From: a virus
Virus record (IMG/VR): IMGVR_UViG_3300009703_000061
Span: 1 to 34,571 of that record
Length of the DNA: 34,571 bases
Direction: 5' to 3' (one strand)
The position numbers and the translations under genes were made by a program. Below, piece by piece: positions 15,435 to 23,197 of the stretch (the stretch's first letter is position 1; every line of letters begins with the position of its first letter). Under the pieces are notes generated by a model, which worked only from the letters and a program-made list of their open reading frames with translations, ran no database searches and had not been told where the DNA came from.

Positions 15435-15664
15435 TGAGAAAGAAAATGATTGACGCTATCAAAGAGCATGCTAGAGGTCATATCGAAAAACATAAGATGA
15501 ATGTTGAGGTGTACTTAACTAATCCTGTAGGAGTTGGTGAACACCCAGACATAATTGAAGCAGTTGAAAAAGAATTAGATTTGATTGCACAATATGATGA
15601 TCAGTTAGAAATGATGAACAAGTATTTCTCAGATGGAGATGATACAAAGTTACTAAAGGAGTAA
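15431..15664 (+). CDS. Conserved small hypothetical protein after RegA
   Basis: 77 residues with an amphipathic helical pattern (MIDAIKEHARGHIEKHKMNV), a conserved-looking turn, YLTNPVGVGEHPDIIEAVE, and a helical acidic C-terminus. Close relatives occur after regA in marine T4-like phages, with no known function. The start ATG overlaps the RegA stop (ATGA); an ATG three bases later is equally possible. Coupling to RegA and S21 suggests an early-middle role in translation or replication control, by context only. Confidence 0.8.
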   Translation: MMRKKMIDAIKEHARGHIEKHKMNVEVYLTNPVGVGEHPDIIEAVEKELDLIAQYDDQLEMMNKYFSDGDDTKLLKE

Positions 15665-15666
15665 AC

Positions 15667-15873
15667 GTGGTAACAGTAGTAGTGAAAAGTGGAAATGTAG
15701 ATAGAGCCATGAGGACACTCAAAAAGAAACTACAAAAAGAGGGATTACTCAAAGAACTCAAACAAAGACAATTTTTTGAAAAATCATCTGCGAAGAAAGC
15801 TCGTAAGAAAGCAGAGGGTATCAAAAGATATCAAAGAAATCTCAAGAAGAAACAAGAAAGACTTGGGTATTGA
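15667..15873 (+). CDS. rpsU: Phage-encoded ribosomal protein S21 (bS21)
   Basis: A 68-residue highly basic protein of the S21 family. VVVKSGNVDRAMRTLKKKLQ, GLLKELKQRQFFEKSSAKKA and the Lys/Arg-rich tail KRYQRNLKKKQERLG follow the bacterial pattern (E. coli: ...ALRRFKR...GVLAEVRRREFYEKP...KR). S21 sits near the mRNA exit/anti-Shine-Dalgarno region of the 30S subunit. A viral copy may replace host S21 and favour phage mRNAs. The start is GTG 15667 with AAAGGAG (15655-15661) upstream. Its stop codon is inside the -35 box of the polymerase promoter. Confidence 0.93.
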   Translation: MVTVVVKSGNVDRAMRTLKKKLQKEGLLKELKQRQFFEKSSAKKARKKAEGIKRYQRNLKKKQERLGY

Positions 15874-15898
15874 CAAATAGTACGAATCGTGATATATT
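15870..15898 (+). promoter_or_regulatory. Sigma70-like promoter for DNA polymerase
   Basis: TTGACA (15870-15875), a 17-base spacer containing ACGAATC, and TATATT (15893-15898), the best sigma70 match in the window. The S21 TGA stop is embedded in the -35. The -10 ends only six bases before the polymerase ATG at 15905, so a transcript starting there would have almost no leader. Confidence 0.65.
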
Positions 15899-15904
15899 TA
15901 CTTT

Positions 15905-18388
15905 ATGAAATTTTATACAAATGTTACTCGCTGGGGTAATAACCTACTAATCAGAGAATATGTAAACGGACAAAGACTTAATCGTAGGGTTAAGTATTCT
16001 CCTACACTTTACATGAGAGTTGCAAAACCAACAGAGTATAAAACTCTTGATGGTAATTTTGTGACTCCAGTTTCACATGAAACAATGAAAGAGGCAAGTG
16101 ATTGGATTGACAACTATAAGAACCAATCACATCTAGTCTTTGGTAATACACAGTATGCATATTCTTACATTGCAGACCAATATCCAAATCGAGTAGATTG
16201 GGATATAGAGAAACTTCTCATAGTGACTATCGACATTGAAGTTGCGTGTGAGAATGGTTTTCCTAATCCAGAAGCTGCAATAGAACCATTACTATCAATT
16301 ACAATCAAGAATCATCAGACAAAAGAAATAGTTGTCTGGGGTATAGGTGACTTCCAAACAAAACGTGATGATATAAAATATGTCAAGTGTGAAAGTGAAC
16401 GTCATCTGATACAAGACTTTCTTGCGTTCTGGGATTATAATCAACCAGATATTATTACAGGTTGGAATACAGAGTTCTTTGATATTCCCTATCTATGTAA
16501 TCGTATCATCAATCTTTGTGGTGAAGATGAGGTCAAAAGACTATCGCCTTGGAAAAGTGTAAACAGTAGAAGTATTTTTAAGATGGGTCGAACACATCAA
16601 GTATATGATATACAAGGTGTTTCGCATCTTGACTACTTTGATCTATATCGTAAGTTCACCTACACTGCACAAGAGTCATATCGACTTGACCACATTGCAT
16701 ATGTCGAGTTGGGTGAACGTAAAGATGACAATCCTTATGAAACATTTCGTGATTGGTATACAAATGACTATCAATCATTTATTGAATATAATATTATGGA
16801 CGTTGAACTTGTCGATAGATTAGAAGACAAGATGAGATTGATTGAACTTCTTCTGACTATGGCCTATGAAGCAAAGGTAAATTACATGGACGTTCTTGGT
16901 TCTGTTAAGTATTGGGATATATTGATTTACAATTATCTACGAGAAAAGAATATCATGATACCACAGAAAAACGCATCAAGTAAATCAGAGAAGTTTGAGG
17001 GTGCATATGTGAAAGACCCTCAAGTTGGCCAACACAAGTGGGTCATGTCGTTTGACTTGAATAGTTTGTATCCACATCTTATAATGCAGTATAACATATC
17101 GCCTGAGACTCTAGTGTCACAAAATAAAGTAAAAGATATGTCTGTAGATAAACTATTGTCTAAAAAAACTGACACATCATTTATGAAGAGTGCGACACTC
17201 ACACCGAATGGTGCATTGTTCAAAACTAGTAAAAAAGGTTTTCTCCCAGAGATTATGGAGAGTATGTACAATGATCGTGTGAAGTATAAGAAACTCATGT
17301 TGCATTCTAAACAGGAGTATGAGAATACCAAAGACCCTAAACTTCTCAAGGATATATCGAAGTATGATAATATACAGATGGCCAAGAAGATATCACTCAA
17401 CTCTGCTTATGGTGCAATTGGTAATCAATACTTTCGTTACTATGACCTACTTATCGCAGAGGGTATCACTACTGCTGGTCAGTTGTCTATTCGTTGGATT
17501 GAGAATAAGGTCAACCAGTATATGAACAAACTACTAGACACAGACAATAAGGATTATGTGATTGCATCTGATACAGATTCAATCTATGTGACATTTGATA
17601 AGTTAGTAGAAAAGTTCAATCCTAAAAATCCAGTAAACTTTCTGGATACAATTGCAAAAGAGAAACTAGAACCATTTATTGATAAGTCTTATCAAGAACT
17701 AGCTGACTATACAAATGCGTATGACCAGAAGATGCAGATGAAACGAGAAGTGATTGCAGATAAAGGTATCTGGACAGCGAAGAAAAGATATATTCTGAAT
17801 GCACATGATGTCGAAGGTGTTCGATACAAAGAACCACAACTCAAGATGCTCGGAATTGAGGCTGTCAAGTCAAGTACGCCCGCACCTTGTAGACAGAAGA
17901 TTAAAGATGCACTTAAAATAATTATGAGTGGTGATGAAAAGATGCTAAATAGTTTTATACAAGAATTTAGGGAAGAGTTTATGGAGTTACCACCAGAGGA
18001 GATTGCATACCCAAGATCGTTGAATGGTCTGTCAAAGTTTTCGTCATCAGATAGTCTGTTTGCAAAAGGCTCCCCCATCCATGTCAAAGGCGGTATTCTG
18101 TATAATCACTTGGTCAAGAAAAACAAACTAGGACACAAGTATCCTTACATTCAAGAAGGTGATAAGATTAAGTTCCTACATCTCAAGTTGCCAAATATCT
18201 ATCAATCAAGTGCAATGTCTTTTATAACAAAGTTACCAAAAGAACTTGACTTTCACAAAATAATCGACTATAATGTACAATTCGAAAAAAGTTTTGTAGA
18301 ACCACTCAAGTTCATTACAGACAAAATACTTTGGAGAATAGACGATAGTTATGGAACACAAGGAACATTGGAGGATTTTTTTACATGA
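15905..18388 (+). CDS. 43: DNA polymerase gp43 (family B)
   Basis: An 827-residue family B polymerase with proofreading (marine T4-like forms are near this size; T4 has 898). Exonuclease motif I DIEVACENGFPNP has D110 and E112, followed by GWNTEFFDIPYL (Exo II). Polymerase motif A DLNSLYPHLIMQYNIS is near 384-399, motif B KKISLNSAYGAIGNQYF near 491-507 and motif C ASDTDSIYV near 554-562. The C-terminal end, DSYGTQGTLEDFF, is the clamp-binding tail expected for gp43. No intein or split is seen. A promoter lies directly upstream, and the next gene starts at the stop codon (ATGA). Confidence 0.97.
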   Translation: MKFYTNVTRWGNNLLIREYVNGQRLNRRVKYSPTLYMRVAKPTEYKTLDGNFVTPVSHETMKEASDWIDNYKNQSHLVFGNTQYAYSYIADQYPNRVDWDIEKLLIVTIDIEVACENGFPNPEAAIEPLLSITIKNHQTKEIVVWGIGDFQTKRDDIKYVKCESERHLIQDFLAFWDYNQPDIITGWNTEFFDIPYLCNRIINLCGEDEVKRLSPWKSVNSRSIFKMGRTHQVYDIQGVSHLDYFDLYRKFTYTAQESYRLDHIAYVELGERKDDNPYETFRDWYTNDYQSFIEYNIMDVELVDRLEDKMRLIELLLTMAYEAKVNYMDVLGSVKYWDILIYNYLREKNIMIPQKNASSKSEKFEGAYVKDPQVGQHKWVMSFDLNSLYPHLIMQYNISPETLVSQNKVKDMSVDKLLSKKTDTSFMKSATLTPNGALFKTSKKGFLPEIMESMYNDRVKYKKLMLHSKQEYENTKDPKLLKDISKYDNIQMAKKISLNSAYGAIGNQYFRYYDLLIAEGITTAGQLSIRWIENKVNQYMNKLLDTDNKDYVIASDTDSIYVTFDKLVEKFNPKNPVNFLDTIAKEKLEPFIDKSYQELADYTNAYDQKMQMKREVIADKGIWTAKKRYILNAHDVEGVRYKEPQLKMLGIEAVKSSTPAPCRQKIKDALKIIMSGDEKMLNSFIQEFREEFMELPPEEIAYPRSLNGLSKFSSSDSLFAKGSPIHVKGGILYNHLVKKNKLGHKYPYIQEGDKIKFLHLKLPNIYQSSAMSFITKLPKELDFHKIIDYNVQFEKSFVEPLKFITDKILWRIDDSYGTQGTLEDFFT

Positions 18389-20028
18389 AAACTATATACA
18401 AAAAAGAAGATTTACTTTCTATACCAAAGCAAGAACAAGATAAACATAATGATGGATTTCCCATTTTTAAGAGGTGTGAGATATCAATCCAACTGTATTT
18501 TGAACTTTTGATTAAAGATAAACATTTACAAGCTAAGATGTTGGAAACTGCTGTAGAAAAGTTTTTTTCAGATCCAGAACAGATAATTGATCCTAATGAT
18601 AAATGTAATAGAGATGATAAAGGTGATATTAAAAAGAAACAGGGTATCTTAACAACTATATTTAAAAACAGACCTTTACCAGATTTATCACTAATAGTTA
18701 AACAAAAGTGGAGACTTCTAAAAGATGGGAGGAGTGAGTGTACAGTGGCCGCAGTAAATGATGGTGGTCACAGAAGTAGGACTATACTAGAGTTTATGTT
18801 GGGCAAATTTAAAACTGGTTCTAACACAGTTTTTCACTCTAAAAATGGACAGATCGTAAACATTGGTAATATGACATATAAAGAGATAGAAAAGGAATAT
18901 CCTTTAGCGATAGAACAGTTGAAAGAATACAAATTAGCTTTGGTCATACAGTGGAATCTTGATGCGAAACAAAGAAAAGAAGATTTTGATAACAGAAACA
19001 CTGTTACTATTGTGAAAGAACAAGAGGGCAGGAACGCATTTGATGATAACTTGATAGCTGATGCAGTTCGTAATACCACCAGAAAAGTTGATGGTGAAAT
19101 TGAACCAAACCCAGTGCATAACTTGTATAAAAACAATATTTTTACTTTTCCAAATTCTAGGATGGTATACGATGAGATAGTTGCCAAAATCATGAAAATG
19201 ATTTCTGAATCAGATGAGAAAGGTGCAAAAGTGGATCTATCACAGGGTGCCTTAGATGAGTTTTATTTAAAAGGTAGTTATGCTGGAACAGATACTGGCG
19301 AGTATGTGGTTCAACCAAAAGTGTTTGAAAAACTCAAGAAGGAAACATACTTTGTCTTAGACTTTTTATACGGAGTTTTGACAAACTGGCCAACAAAAAT
19401 TTATCCAGTAGAACAACACGTTGTACACGCACTTTTGAGATGGTATTTCCAATACAAAAAAGATATACAGAATAAACATATGACATTGATATATGATAAA
19501 AAGTTAGTAATAGATTATAAGGTCTTTGCCAAAAAATTTGCATTAGAAGTAATGAAAAAAAATGTAGATGATAAATCAGTTGATGTATGGACAACAGGTG
19601 AGAAAAAACAAAGAGAAAAAGGAGATGCTTTCAAGGGTTATCTTGGTCAATTTAATACAGGTGACAAAACACAAAAAAGTATTGATTGGATTATGGAAAG
19701 TTTTTATTCAGTGGTGGCATCAGTAGAGGATGAGAAAAAATTTGGTCTGACCCATTTTGACTCAAGACCTGCTTTTAAACAAGATGATATAATTAACAGG
19801 TGGTTAGATCTTGGAGAAAAAGATGATTTGGGTAACTCTATTGAAGATGATGACATCGAAGGTGATCATGATATTCCAAGAAGCTGGGGTGTTGTAAGAG
19901 GTGGTATCACTTGTCCAGAAACTAACATGAGAATTTTGCACCGAAAGGACAATAACAAAAAATCAAATAAAATGACTTTTAATGAGTTTAAAGAAAGTTT
20001 ACAAAATGAAACTGAAAAAGCTGCTTGA
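18385..20028 (+). CDS. DUF262-like/HNH nuclease-like protein (GmrSD type)
   Basis: A 547-residue two-part protein. The N-terminal half has AAVNDGGHRSRTILEFML (about 122-139), like the (D/N)GxxR core of DUF262/ParB-like nucleotidase domains, and FDNRNTVTIVKEQEGRNAF, like the N-T...E-R-N-A segment of DUF262. The C-terminus has an HNH pattern: EGDHDIPRSWGVVRGG (H495), then NMRILHRKDNNKKSNK (N514, N523). GmrSD-type enzymes of this layout cut modified phage DNA. Here it could cut competitor or host DNA, or act as a free-standing homing endonuclease next to gp43. It has an AT-rich codon style unlike gp43, and overlaps gp43 by four bases and the PP-loop gene by 23. Confidence 0.72.
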   Translation: MKTIYKKEDLLSIPKQEQDKHNDGFPIFKRCEISIQLYFELLIKDKHLQAKMLETAVEKFFSDPEQIIDPNDKCNRDDKGDIKKKQGILTTIFKNRPLPDLSLIVKQKWRLLKDGRSECTVAAVNDGGHRSRTILEFMLGKFKTGSNTVFHSKNGQIVNIGNMTYKEIEKEYPLAIEQLKEYKLALVIQWNLDAKQRKEDFDNRNTVTIVKEQEGRNAFDDNLIADAVRNTTRKVDGEIEPNPVHNLYKNNIFTFPNSRMVYDEIVAKIMKMISESDEKGAKVDLSQGALDEFYLKGSYAGTDTGEYVVQPKVFEKLKKETYFVLDFLYGVLTNWPTKIYPVEQHVVHALLRWYFQYKKDIQNKHMTLIYDKKLVIDYKVFAKKFALEVMKKNVDDKSVDVWTTGEKKQREKGDAFKGYLGQFNTGDKTQKSIDWIMESFYSVVASVEDEKKFGLTHFDSRPAFKQDDIINRWLDLGEKDDLGNSIEDDDIEGDHDIPRSWGVVRGGITCPETNMRILHRKDNNKKSNKMTFNEFKESLQNETEKAA

Positions 20029-20857
20029 AAAATACATAGAAGTAAACGTACCAAATAAAAATGTAGCAGTTTTGATGGGAGGTGGTGTCGATGCGATATC
20101 TGTGGCTCTGTCTGCACATGATGTTGGTAAGGTAGTCCATGTCTACAGTTTTCATTTAGAGGGTGATGAGTCTTATGATTACCTTAAGGCAAAAGAAATA
20201 TCACAATATATGGGTTGGAAGTTTATCGGTGTCAATGTTCCTAAAACAAATATTATAGAAGACTGGCATAGACTTGTAAAATTAAAATGCAGAAAGAAGA
20301 CTCATTTTGAATGTGTGTTTCCATTTTTGTATGTTTATGAGAAGGTAAAACAAAAACACGTTATCACAGGTTGGGGTGCAGATGCTTATTTTGGCCCATC
20401 TAAAAAAGCGATGATGCGATATTCTAGTCCAATAAAGTGGGATAATTATACAAGATACTGTAAAGATCATAATCAAACACAATTAACTTTTGATGAATTT
20501 CGAAATGCATACTTAGATGGTGACTGTGCTGGTCTGAAAGAACATACAAGACTTGCAGAGTTACACAATAAAAAACATATCACACCATATCTTGACGAAA
20601 AAGTTAGAAGTTATCTTATGAAAAAGTCATGGACAGAATTGAATACACCAAGACAGAAAGAAACAATAAGAAAAGCCTTTACAAAACTAAAAAAGTTTGG
20701 TAATATAAAACCACATATAAATTTACATCTAGGTAGTGGAGTAGATAAGTTGTTTGAAACATTGCTAAATAATGATGATATAAATTTTAAAGGTAGAAAA
20801 AGAATGATGGATATATGTCGAGATTGGTATGAAAAAAATGCAGTATTACCCATATAA
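20006..20857 (+). CDS. Asparagine-synthetase-like PP-loop ATPase, possible amidoligase
   Basis: 283 residues from ATG 20006 (an in-frame ATG at 19982 is possible). The PP-loop NVAVLMGGGVDAISVAL corresponds to the SGG(L/V)DS loop that adenylates a carboxylate or carbonyl, with both serines replaced (GGGVDA). A second motif, VITGWGADAYFGPSKK, matches the GEGADELFGGY loop of asparagine synthetase domain 2. The N-terminal glutaminase domain of AsnB is absent, so ammonia or another amine would be the donor. It overlaps both neighbours (23 and 29 bases), a DUF262/HNH gene and a C5 methyltransferase. I infer amidation of a carboxylated DNA base; a role in tRNA or amino-acid metabolism is an alternative. 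Confidence 0.72.
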   Translation: MKLKKLLEKYIEVNVPNKNVAVLMGGGVDAISVALSAHDVGKVVHVYSFHLEGDESYDYLKAKEISQYMGWKFIGVNVPKTNIIEDWHRLVKLKCRKKTHFECVFPFLYVYEKVKQKHVITGWGADAYFGPSKKAMMRYSSPIKWDNYTRYCKDHNQTQLTFDEFRNAYLDGDCAGLKEHTRLAELHNKKHITPYLDEKVRSYLMKKSWTELNTPRQKETIRKAFTKLKKFGNIKPHINLHLGSGVDKLFETLLNNDDINFKGRKRMMDICRDWYEKNAVLPI

Positions 20858-21986
20858 TTTAAAAGACGTTTACAATGCAGCTGAACAGAATAAGTTTACT
20901 GTGATTTCAACTTTTGCTGGGGGTGGTGGTAGTTCAACAGGGTATAAACTTTCTGGTGGAAACATACTCGCAGTAAATGAGTTTATTGATGAGGCCAGAA
21001 CCACTTATAGAGAAAACTACCCATCAACTCCTATAATACCTGACGATATAAAAGATTTGTCTGGACAAGATATTTTAGATGTTGCTGGTATCGGTGTTGG
21101 TGAGTTGGATATATTAGATGGTAGCCCACCTTGTTCTGCATTTAGTGTTGCTGGTAAATTATCACACAGTAGTGATGGAAAACACTCTGATGGTTGGGGT
21201 CAAACAAAAAACTATTCTGATGGTAAGATGGTGGAGAACATTGAGGATTTATTCTTTGAGTTCTTGCGTATTGCAAAAGATATCAAACCTAAGATTATTA
21301 TTGCAGAGAATGTTGCTGGTCTAACAGTAGGTGAGGCCAAAACATATTTTAATAAAATACAAAATACATTTGAAGAAATAGGATATGATGTATCTGCAAA
21401 AGTTTTAGATAGTCGATACTTTGGTGTAAGTCAGACACGCACAAGAGTTTTCTTCATAGGTATTAGAAGTGATATAACAGAAAAAGTAGGGTTGACATTT
21501 CTAAACATATCTAGTATATTTCCAGTAGAGAGTAAACAATTAGTTCCTCTGGGTCAAGCGTTAGAGGGTTTAGTTTATGATGATGAGGAAGTCAAGATGT
21601 TAACAGAGAAGTTTTCTAAAACTGCATATTGGAAAGATACAGGTAGTAAAATGCCAACCAATCCAGATAAAGTTTTGACAGGTGCAGACTATCACTACAA
21701 AGGACATCACTTTAATCTAAAAAGAGTATCACTTAAAACACCAGCTCCAACTCTTACTGCGATGGGTAGTAATGATACAACTGCTGGTGCGTTTCATTGG
21801 AGTGAACCTAGAAAACTTACAATCGGTGAACTTAAAAGAATACAATCATTACCAGACGATTTTAAACTTACTGGTAAATGGAATCAGAAATCAGAACGTA
21901 TAGGTAGAATGGTGCCACCATTGTTACTCAAGACACTCGCAGACTCAGTTTATGAAAAAGTTATAAAGGTATACAAAAATGGCTGA
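20829..21986 (+). CDS. Cytosine-C5 DNA methyltransferase with atypical motif X
   Basis: A 385-residue C5 methyltransferase with all catalytic blocks: motif I STFAGGGGSSTGY (about 28-40), motif IV GSPPCSAFSVAG with the nucleophile C102, motif VI AENVAGL, motif VIII QTRTRVFFIG, and a target-recognition region at about 250-320. Motif IX-like LKRIQSLPDDFKLTG is followed by motif X RIGRMVPPLLL (357-367), where the usual QxGNxVPP has R357 for Gln and R360 for the near-invariant Asn. A basic residue at that Asn is what lets engineered enzymes use carboxy-SAM. With a carboxy-SAM synthase-like gene directly behind it, the product may be 5-carboxymethylcytosine. The start could also be ATG 20838. Plain methylation remains the conservative reading. 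Confidence 0.9.
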   Translation: MKKMQYYPYNLKDVYNAAEQNKFTVISTFAGGGGSSTGYKLSGGNILAVNEFIDEARTTYRENYPSTPIIPDDIKDLSGQDILDVAGIGVGELDILDGSPPCSAFSVAGKLSHSSDGKHSDGWGQTKNYSDGKMVENIEDLFFEFLRIAKDIKPKIIIAENVAGLTVGEAKTYFNKIQNTFEEIGYDVSAKVLDSRYFGVSQTRTRVFFIGIRSDITEKVGLTFLNISSIFPVESKQLVPLGQALEGLVYDDEEVKMLTEKFSKTAYWKDTGSKMPTNPDKVLTGADYHYKGHHFNLKRVSLKTPAPTLTAMGSNDTTAGAFHWSEPRKLTIGELKRIQSLPDDFKLTGKWNQKSERIGRMVPPLLLKTLADSVYEKVIKVYKNG

Positions 21987-22668
21987 CTTCACATTCGCAC
22001 ATAGAGAAGAAGGGTTTGACAAACACATAGAACAATCTATTCGTGGTTATTCAGACTTGATACAAGATGTGATATCTTTATCTCGACACTTCATAGAAGA
22101 CAATACTAACGTAGTTGACATTGGTTGTTCTACTGGAAAGATGACTAAGGCTTTGATTGATTATAATTTAGATCATTGCAATAATACAAAGTATATCGGT
22201 CTTGAGATTGCAGAGGGTTTTCAAGGAGATCTGCAAAAAAGAAAAGAAGAGATTAACAAGTATTATAGAAATGTTAGGTTTGAAGATAGTGATGCAAGGT
22301 GGTATGAATATGAAGATTGTTCTTTGATAACATCTATATTTACGTTACAGTTCATGCCGAAGTCTGACAGAGAGAAGTTGATAAAAGATATCTATGATGG
22401 TCTTATGTGTGGGGGTGCATACATATTTGCAGAGAAAACAATCTGTGAAAATGCGTTGGTTCAAGACATGATAACTTTTAATTACTATGACTACAAAAGA
22501 AAATCTTTTAGTGCAGAAGATATCATGGACAAAGAACGAACACTAAGACACATGATGAAACCAAATACATGGAAAGAAATAGAGAAGATGGTTACAGATG
22601 CTGGGTTCAGTGTTGTTCAACCATTCTGGAGAAACCACGCATTTGTTGGTGCGTTGGCAGTTAAGTGA
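21979..22668 (+). CDS. cmoA: CmoA-like carboxy-SAM synthase
   Basis: A 229-residue Rossmann methyltransferase-fold protein. The start ADFTFAHREEGFDKHIEQSI and RGYSDLIQDVISLS resemble the F-F-D..V...F...I..SVPGY of CmoA. The SAM loop is VVDIGCSTGKMTKAL (about 44-58), and the C-terminal part YKRKSFSAEDIMDKERTL, then AGFSVVQPFWRNHAFVGALA, tracks the CmoA end (KR..GYS..EI..KR..., AGF...F..FNFGSLVA). CmoA converts SAM and prephenate to carboxy-SAM for tRNA wobble uridine modification. No CmoB gene is in the window, and the gene overlaps the C5 methyltransferase by eight bases, so supply of carboxy-SAM to that enzyme is inferred. It could instead be a general methyltransferase. Confidence 0.75.
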   Translation: MADFTFAHREEGFDKHIEQSIRGYSDLIQDVISLSRHFIEDNTNVVDIGCSTGKMTKALIDYNLDHCNNTKYIGLEIAEGFQGDLQKRKEEINKYYRNVRFEDSDARWYEYEDCSLITSIFTLQFMPKSDREKLIKDIYDGLMCGGAYIFAEKTICENALVQDMITFNYYDYKRKSFSAEDIMDKERTLRHMMKPNTWKEIEKMVTDAGFSVVQPFWRNHAFVGALAVK

Positions 22669-22685
22669 TGAGGAGATCGAAATAC

Positions 22686-22874
22686 ATGGCCAAAGTTGAG
22701 AACTTAGAAATGCCTCGTGAAGGTTTAGTAAGACAAGAAATAATAAGTTACGAGGAAGATAGAAAAGGTATGATTACTATAAGAAGAGCAATCAGACATT
22801 ATTATGAGGATGGTGTGGATTTTATAGATTACACACATTCTGAACCACTAACCAGATGGGGTATAAAAAAATGA
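22686..22874 (+). CDS. Small hypothetical protein before MazG
   Basis: 62 residues from ATG 22686 (AGGAG at 22671-22675, ten bases upstream; earlier in-frame GTG 22665 and ATG 22668 lie before or at that site). It has mixed charge: EMPREGLVRQEIISYEEDRK, then MITIRRAIRHYYEDGVDFID and [10 protein letters not shown]. No domain is recognised. The stop overlaps the MazG start (ATGA at 22871). Confidence 0.65.
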   Translation: MAKVENLEMPREGLVRQEIISYEEDRKGMITIRRAIRHYYEDGVDFIDYTHSEPLTRWGIKK

Positions 22875-23197
22875 ACATGGACGAATATGGTAATGAAGTA
22901 GAAAAGTTGATATTGACACATGGTAAAACGTATGTCGATAAACGTCTGATGGAAAATACGTTAGGTCTAGTCGGTGAGGCTGGAGAGTTCGCAGAAAAGA
23001 TAAAGAAACAAATACGAGATGGTAACGAGATAAATCAACTAGAGTTGGTCAAAGAACTAGGTGATGTGTTGTTCTATGTAACTGCACTTGCAAACCATAT
23101 CGGTTCAGACTTACAGACAGTTGCAACAAACAATATTGCAAAGTTACATGATAGACAGAAAAGAAATAAGTTACAGGGGAGTGGAGATAATAGATGA
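22871..23197 (+). CDS. mazG: MazG-type nucleotide pyrophosphohydrolase
   Basis: 108 residues from ATG 22871 (GGGG at 22858-22861 upstream, overlapping the previous stop). Core motifs [16 protein letters not shown] and [15 protein letters not shown] supply the ExxE(x)n-ExxD metal-binding acids of all-alpha NTP pyrophosphatases. Phage MazG is thought to trim non-canonical or alarmone nucleotides, or to adjust the dNTP pool to the AT-rich phage genome. A link to clearing precursors of modified bases is possible here, given the cassette upstream. Its ATGA overlap leads into uvsX. Confidence 0.88.
   Translation: MNMDEYGNEVEKLILTHGKTYVDKRLMENTLGLVGEAGEFAEKIKKQIRDGNEINQLELVKELGDVLFYVTALANHIGSDLQTVATNNIAKLHDRQKRNKLQGSGDNR

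Noticed and set aside
20829-22668. Simple reading as an ordinary restriction-modification pair or plain tRNA modification gene
   Set aside because: The methyltransferase has a basic motif X residue and is overlapped by a CmoA-like gene with no CmoB nearby; the nuclease-like neighbour resembles modification-dependent enzymes. The ordinary reading remains the null hypothesis but explains the grouping less well.
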